Under the pieces are notes generated by a model, which saw nothing but the letters and a program-made list of their open reading frames with translations, was not told where the DNA came from and did no database searches. From NCBI GenBank assembly GCA_003024985.2, contig PXIH01S0129878.1: a stretch of 11,047 nucleotides of DNA. The stretch is one strand, 5' to 3'. This DNA comes from Euperipatoides rowelli (Eukaryota > Onychophora > Udeonychophora > Euonychophora > Peripatopsidae). The translations under genes were made by a program, and so were the position numbers. Of the stretch, positions 8,390 to 11,047 are shown piece by piece; positions within the stretch are counted from its first letter, which is position 1, and every line of letters begins with the position of its first letter.

Positions 8390-9321
8390 ATGACGACTGC
8401 TTTTATACAACTCACAACACACTTTGTTCCAGGAACAAAGCCAGCTCAGGCGTGGGAGGAATGGAATTCGGCCTATGAATTGTAAGAAGAAGCTTGTGAA
8501 TACAACAAGAAAAATGATGGGCCACACGGAGCCTTATTATTACACGTGCTCGGACCAACAGCCAGGAAAATATATAAGGGATTTGTTTTCCTGACCACAA
8601 CTGCATCTCGTCTTTGTGAGATGCCATTAGAGATTTTAAATAAGTTTGAGGAACTTTATTGTCCTTACGAAAATATCACTCGCTCAAGCACAATTTTCAA
8701 CAGCATTGTACAGAAACCGAATCAAACAATAGACGATTTGGTGGCTGAACTTAAATCAATTGCCATAGATTGTGACTATGGTGACAAATCCGACCGACTG
8801 ATTGGTGATAGATTGATATTTGCTATTAGGGACGCAGCATTGAGGGAATGACTGCTTAGAGAGTCGTCACTGTCTCTGGACAATATCATAAATCTCTGCA
8901 AATCAGCAGAAATATACAAAGAGCAAGCCAAATTTCTGCAAAAAACAACATTAACAGAAACTAATGGCTCAGTGAGTGCATTGCAATATCAAAAGCAACG
9001 TTTTCACTTTAATAATAATAGTAGGTTCAAGAATCCTAGTCAATTTCATGTCAAAGGACAATTTGGTAAACAACAACAAAAACCTACTAACCAACGAGCC
9101 TGCTCATGTGTGATACTCAACATCCACCTAGAAGCTGCTCAGTTTACGGTACTAACTGCCATAAATGCGGTACATTTTGCCATTTCGCTCTTGTATGCAA
9201 GAAAAAATACGAAAATAACTTCCAGAAAAAATGCCAGGTGCAGCTCTTAGTGATAATGCGACTTGGAATGTTGATAGTGCCGCTGATGTTAATAGTACCT
9301 CTGAGGATTTCCTGTTTTTAG
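8390..9321 (+). pseudogene. Ty3/gypsy gag remnant with zinc knuckles
   Basis: This encodes the structural (capsid plus nucleocapsid) protein of a gypsy retrotransposon. It starts at ATG 8390 and shows an AWEEWNSAYEL block at about residues 24-34, typical of these gag N-termini. A capsid region follows with SIVQKPNQTIDDLVAELKSI at 8702-8761, then a basic glutamine-rich linker. A complete C-x2-C-x4-H-x4-C knuckle (CHKCGTFCHFALVC) lies at about 9160-9201. A first knuckle just upstream (around 9109-9136) is damaged. Breaks are an in-frame TAA at 8483, a TGA at 8849 (CGA to TGA is a likely origin) and a one-base frame change near 9104. After 9104 the frame runs to TAG at 9319 and overlaps the protease frame, which opens at 9231. 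Confidence 0.85.
9226..9232 (+). promoter_or_regulatory. A6 run at the gag/pol frame change
   Basis: Six adenines (9226-9231) followed by T lie just after the zinc knuckle. Reading moves here from the gag frame to the protease frame by minus one, with overlapping frames from 9231 to 9321. This is where a programmed minus-one slip would be expected, but the heptamer is not the canonical X-XXY-YYZ in frame. A plain one-base deletion or a homopolymer sequencing error is equally possible. Confidence 0.25.
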
Positions 9322-9660
9322 GCGAGTTAACTATAAATTCTGTTATAATAAATAAAACAAAATGGACTCAAAAATTACTAGTAAACAACTTTGAAGTAAC
9401 ATTAAAGATTGACACGGTTCTGATGTTAATATTCTGCCAGCTAGTACTTTTGAATACTTGGCTGTTAAACCACTTGTACAACCGACAACATGTACAATAA
9501 TAACTTAAAGCGGACAAAACTTAGTGTGTTTAGTGAGTATAGGCTCCACTGTTAAGCAAACTCAGCAACTGGTAACTTTACATTTGTTATAGTTGAAAAG
9601 GAATTGAAACCTATTTTGAGTGCTGACACCAGTGAAAAATTATCTTTGGTTACCCGTGCC
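9231..9660 (+). pseudogene. Ty3/gypsy aspartic protease remnant, truncated
   Basis: This is the N-terminal part of gypsy pol. An acidic linker (SAADVNSTSEDFLFLG) leads to the protease strand LLVNNFEVTLKIDT. The catalytic D-T is at 9411-9416, but the frame changes by one base exactly at the active site and the expected continuation lies in the next frame. A stop (TAA 9506), another frame change and TAA 9553 follow. The last recognisable part is the C-terminal protease block KPILSADTSEKLSLVTR, ending near 9660. Reverse transcriptase, RNase H and integrase are all missing, and LINE sequence follows directly. It cannot make an active enzyme. Confidence 0.8.
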
Positions 9661-9912
9661 AGTATGTATAAAGAAATTGTTATAAAACGTAATACAAATA
9701 ATTTATATATGATTATTAGGCCTAATCTAAGAAGACACAAATATTGTATTAAAATACCTTTAAACAAGAGCAGATATCTGTCAAATTCCGTTTTAAGAAG
9801 AGGCATTAATCTATGGAATGGTATCCCCCCTGATATAATTGAGTTGGGGTTGTCAGGGTTTAAAAGAGAAATTGTAAAGTTTGTAGTAAAGGATAATGCA
9901 TCCAGGGATTGA
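9556..9912 (+). other. Open chimeric frame: gypsy protease end fused to LINE C-terminus
   Basis: From just after TAA 9553 to TGA 9910 one frame stays open for 118 codons. The first part is the end of the gypsy protease (to about 9660). The second part, from about 9670, is a LINE C-terminus with NTNNLYMIIRPNLRRH and NSVLRRGINLWNGIPPDIIE. The first ATG is at 9664, at the junction. The two parts come from unrelated elements, so the fusion is a product of rearrangement. I see no sign that it is expressed. Confidence 0.75.
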
Positions 9913-10051
9913 CGATTGTAACAAACTCACTATAGTGAATATACAAAATACTATAGTTAAACTATTATTATTATTTTTCTTTTGGATATGTGTTGAATTG
10001 TGCTTGTTTTATGTAATGACATCATCAGATTGTTTACAAACTGATTCTGTA

Positions 10052-10065
10052 TAAGCTTCGGCTTA
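10052..10065 (+). other. LINE 3' UTR hairpin with TTCG loop
   Basis: TAAGC (10052-10056), TTCG loop, GCTTA (10061-10065): a perfect 5-bp stem with a stabilising tetraloop in the transcript sense. A second hairpin, GGTCT-CAT-AGACC, lies at 10097-10109, just before the tail. Such 3' structures can be the recognition element for the LINE reverse transcriptase; that role here is inference. Confidence 0.5.
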
Positions 10066-10120
10066 CATCTTGTCAATAAATTAAATTACTGTAATTGGTC
10101 TCATAGACCGTTGTTATGAA

Positions 10121-10146
10121 TAATAAATAATAATAATAATAATAAT
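10121..10146 (+). repeat. AAT microsatellite tail of the LINE
   Basis: TAATAAATAATAATAATAAT and its continuation form an almost pure AAT repeat, with one extra A near its start. It marks the 3' end of the LINE copy to its left. The sequence after it belongs to a different LINE. Confidence 0.8.
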
Positions 10147-10204
10147 TCATGTTCAAAGAGATCGTAATACTTAATAATACAAATATTTTAATCTCTCTAC
10201 ATCT

Positions 10205-10360
10205 AACACAAGAAGAAATCAGGATTACAAAGTAGAGATAAATTATGTAAGAACAAGTAGACTACATAAAAGTATAATTTGTAGAAACCTAACCTTATGG
10301 AACAAATTGCAGGCGATCTCTTTAGTGTTGAGTCTTAGATTGTTTAAAGTAAAGCCTGAC
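10205..10360 (+). pseudogene. C-terminal fragment of a second LINE family
   Basis: One frame from 10205 encodes NTRRNQDYKVEINYVRTSRL, then a LTLWNKL block (about 10283-10303) and a RLFKVK ending. The order (TRR...R-T...LWN.L...FK) is the standard C-terminal signature of jockey-superfamily LINEs. The residues differ clearly from the 9665-9912 copy, so it is another family or a distant subfamily. No catalytic domain is present. Confidence 0.6.
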
Positions 10361-10415
10361 ACATACTGTACCTTTTCAATGATGTTTTATTCAAGGAAAT
10401 ACCTTTTTGACATAG

Positions 10416-11047
10416 ACTAATCTCGTAGTTAAAGAAGCTTTCAATGTAAAACCTTTTAAGCAAATTGTTACGTCTCCTACAAGAAGTAGAAATATTTTGG
10501 ATAGATGTTACTACAAGGGTTTGCTGAAGTATTTGCCAGTCATTCAAGCTNCTATAGGTAATTCAGACCATAATGTAATAGTATTTTCTCNTGATATTAA
10601 CGATGAGATATTNATTTTAAAAAATCACACCGAGGATTTCAGTTGTAGACCAAGAAGATTGTCTAGTTTTAATGATTTTGGAAGATCAATTTCAAGCTTT
10701 GACTGGTCAAACCTATATCGGTTTGATAATATAGATCAAGCTTTACAATTTTTTAATGATTCAATACCGTACTTACAGTACTTACACTTTACGAAAGATG
10801 CTATCCATTGGTAAAGAAAAAATCAAAATCAAATGATAGGTCATGGTTCAACGAAATTATTCGTAATTTAATTTAAGAAAATAATTTATTTTTTAAAAAG
10901 GGATTGTTAGAAGAATGTTGTGTTTCAAATTTTATTAGATATTTTGTATATGTTTATAATTGTTAATTCTTTTGGTTTATTTGTTATTGTGTTAGTTTAG
11001 ATGCTGCAGAATTTTATAATTCTGATTTGTACAAGTCTTATGATTTA
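10416..11047 (+). pseudogene. LINE endonuclease C-terminus and linker, running off the window
   Basis: From 10416 the frame encodes the end of an AP-endonuclease domain: a FKQIVTSPTRSRNILDRCY block at 10455-10511, then IGNSDHNVIVF with the conserved S-D-H near 10554-10586. The linker to the RT domain follows (RRLSSFNDFG, FDWSNLYRFDNIDQALQFFN) until the TAA at 10812. The reading then shifts frame: NDRSWFNEIIRN is seen from about 10832, with a further in-frame TAA. An in-frame TAG at 10413 and Ns at 10551, 10591 and 10612 add uncertainty. RT should follow to the right of the window. It is a different, also decayed, copy from the 6309-8116 LINE. Confidence 0.75.

Larger units (their letters stand above)
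9665..10147 (+). mobile_element. LINE (CR1/L2-like) C-terminus, 3' UTR and tail, plus strand
   Basis: The coding end (to TGA 9910) matches the minus-strand copy at 5867-6307 across the LWN.IPP region and the final FK block, so both belong to one family or to close families. The 3' UTR contains the palindrome TCACTATAGTGA (9927-9938), two small hairpins (10052-10065 and 10097-10109) and CTGTATAAGCTT (10047-10058), which is shared with the other copy. It ends in an AAT-repeat tail, as in CR1/L2-type LINEs that lack poly(A). The 5' boundary is placed at the end of the gypsy homology and is good to about 20 nt. It may be the missing 3' end of the LINE at 6309-8116 or a separate 5'-truncated insertion. 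Confidence 0.75.

Noticed and set aside
8412-8627. Minus-strand 71-codon frame
   Set aside because: It is a shadow of the gag remnant on the plus strand.
9552-9806. Minus-strand 84-codon frame
   Set aside because: It is antisense to the gypsy protease/LINE region, whose plus-strand reading matches known families.
10344-10547. Minus-strand 67-codon frame
   Set aside because: It is antisense to two plus-strand LINE remnants with recognisable signatures.
1-11047. CRISPR array, bacterial operon, tRNA or rRNA genes
   Set aside because: There are no regularly spaced repeats, no ribosome-binding-site-led gene series, and no cloverleaf or rRNA-like sequence. All recognisable content is animal-type.

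Overview
The window looks like nuclear DNA of an AT-rich invertebrate animal. It has a metazoan-type split gene with a GTAAGT splice donor, CR1/L2-like LINE remnants, a Ty3/gypsy LTR-element remnant and a hAT-like MITE. No bacterial-style operon, tRNA or rRNA is visible. I cannot name the species. Isolated N bases (1139, 1155, 1210, 1214, 1221, 3042, 10551, 10591, 10612) suggest a draft assembly.

Layout. (1) 1-5518 is AT-rich sequence with no confidently recognised gene. It holds a small TTCGCGAA-type hairpin at the left edge, a non-autonomous hAT-like element of about 590 bp (2525-3116), two short tandem duplications (3425-3494 and 3740-3805) and a few weak exon-like stretches on the minus strand. 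(2) 5519-5718 on the minus strand is the only host coding segment I recognise with confidence: the N-terminal exon of QTRT2, the accessory subunit of the eukaryotic tRNA-guanine transglycosylase that installs queuosine. A good donor lies at its 3' end, and an acceptor-like site lies 9 nt upstream of its ATG. I found no further QTRT2 exon in 1-5518, so the following intron appears to be at least 5.5 kb long. (3) 5795-10147 is a composite of decayed retroelements. It starts with a minus-strand LINE 3' end (5795-6307), which abuts a plus-strand LINE endonuclease/RT segment (6309 to about 8116). Next come a gypsy 5' LTR (8117-8312), a primer-binding-like site, gag with zinc knuckles and part of the protease (to about 9660). 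The gypsy reading frame then runs directly into a LINE C-terminus and 3' UTR (about 9665-10147). (4) 10205-10360 is the C-terminal scrap of another LINE. (5) 10416-11047 is the endonuclease-to-RT linker part of a further LINE that runs off the window.

How the parts relate. The retroelement cluster lies immediately upstream of the QTRT2 coding exon, in its promoter or 5'-UTR intron. None of the elements looks active: each coding part carries several stops and frame changes. The points of most interest are the in-frame gypsy-protease/LINE fusion, the head-to-head LINE junction (possible twin priming), an A6 site exactly at the gag/pol frame change, and shared hairpin-bearing LINE 3' ends on opposite strands. 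I saw no convincing new functional system.
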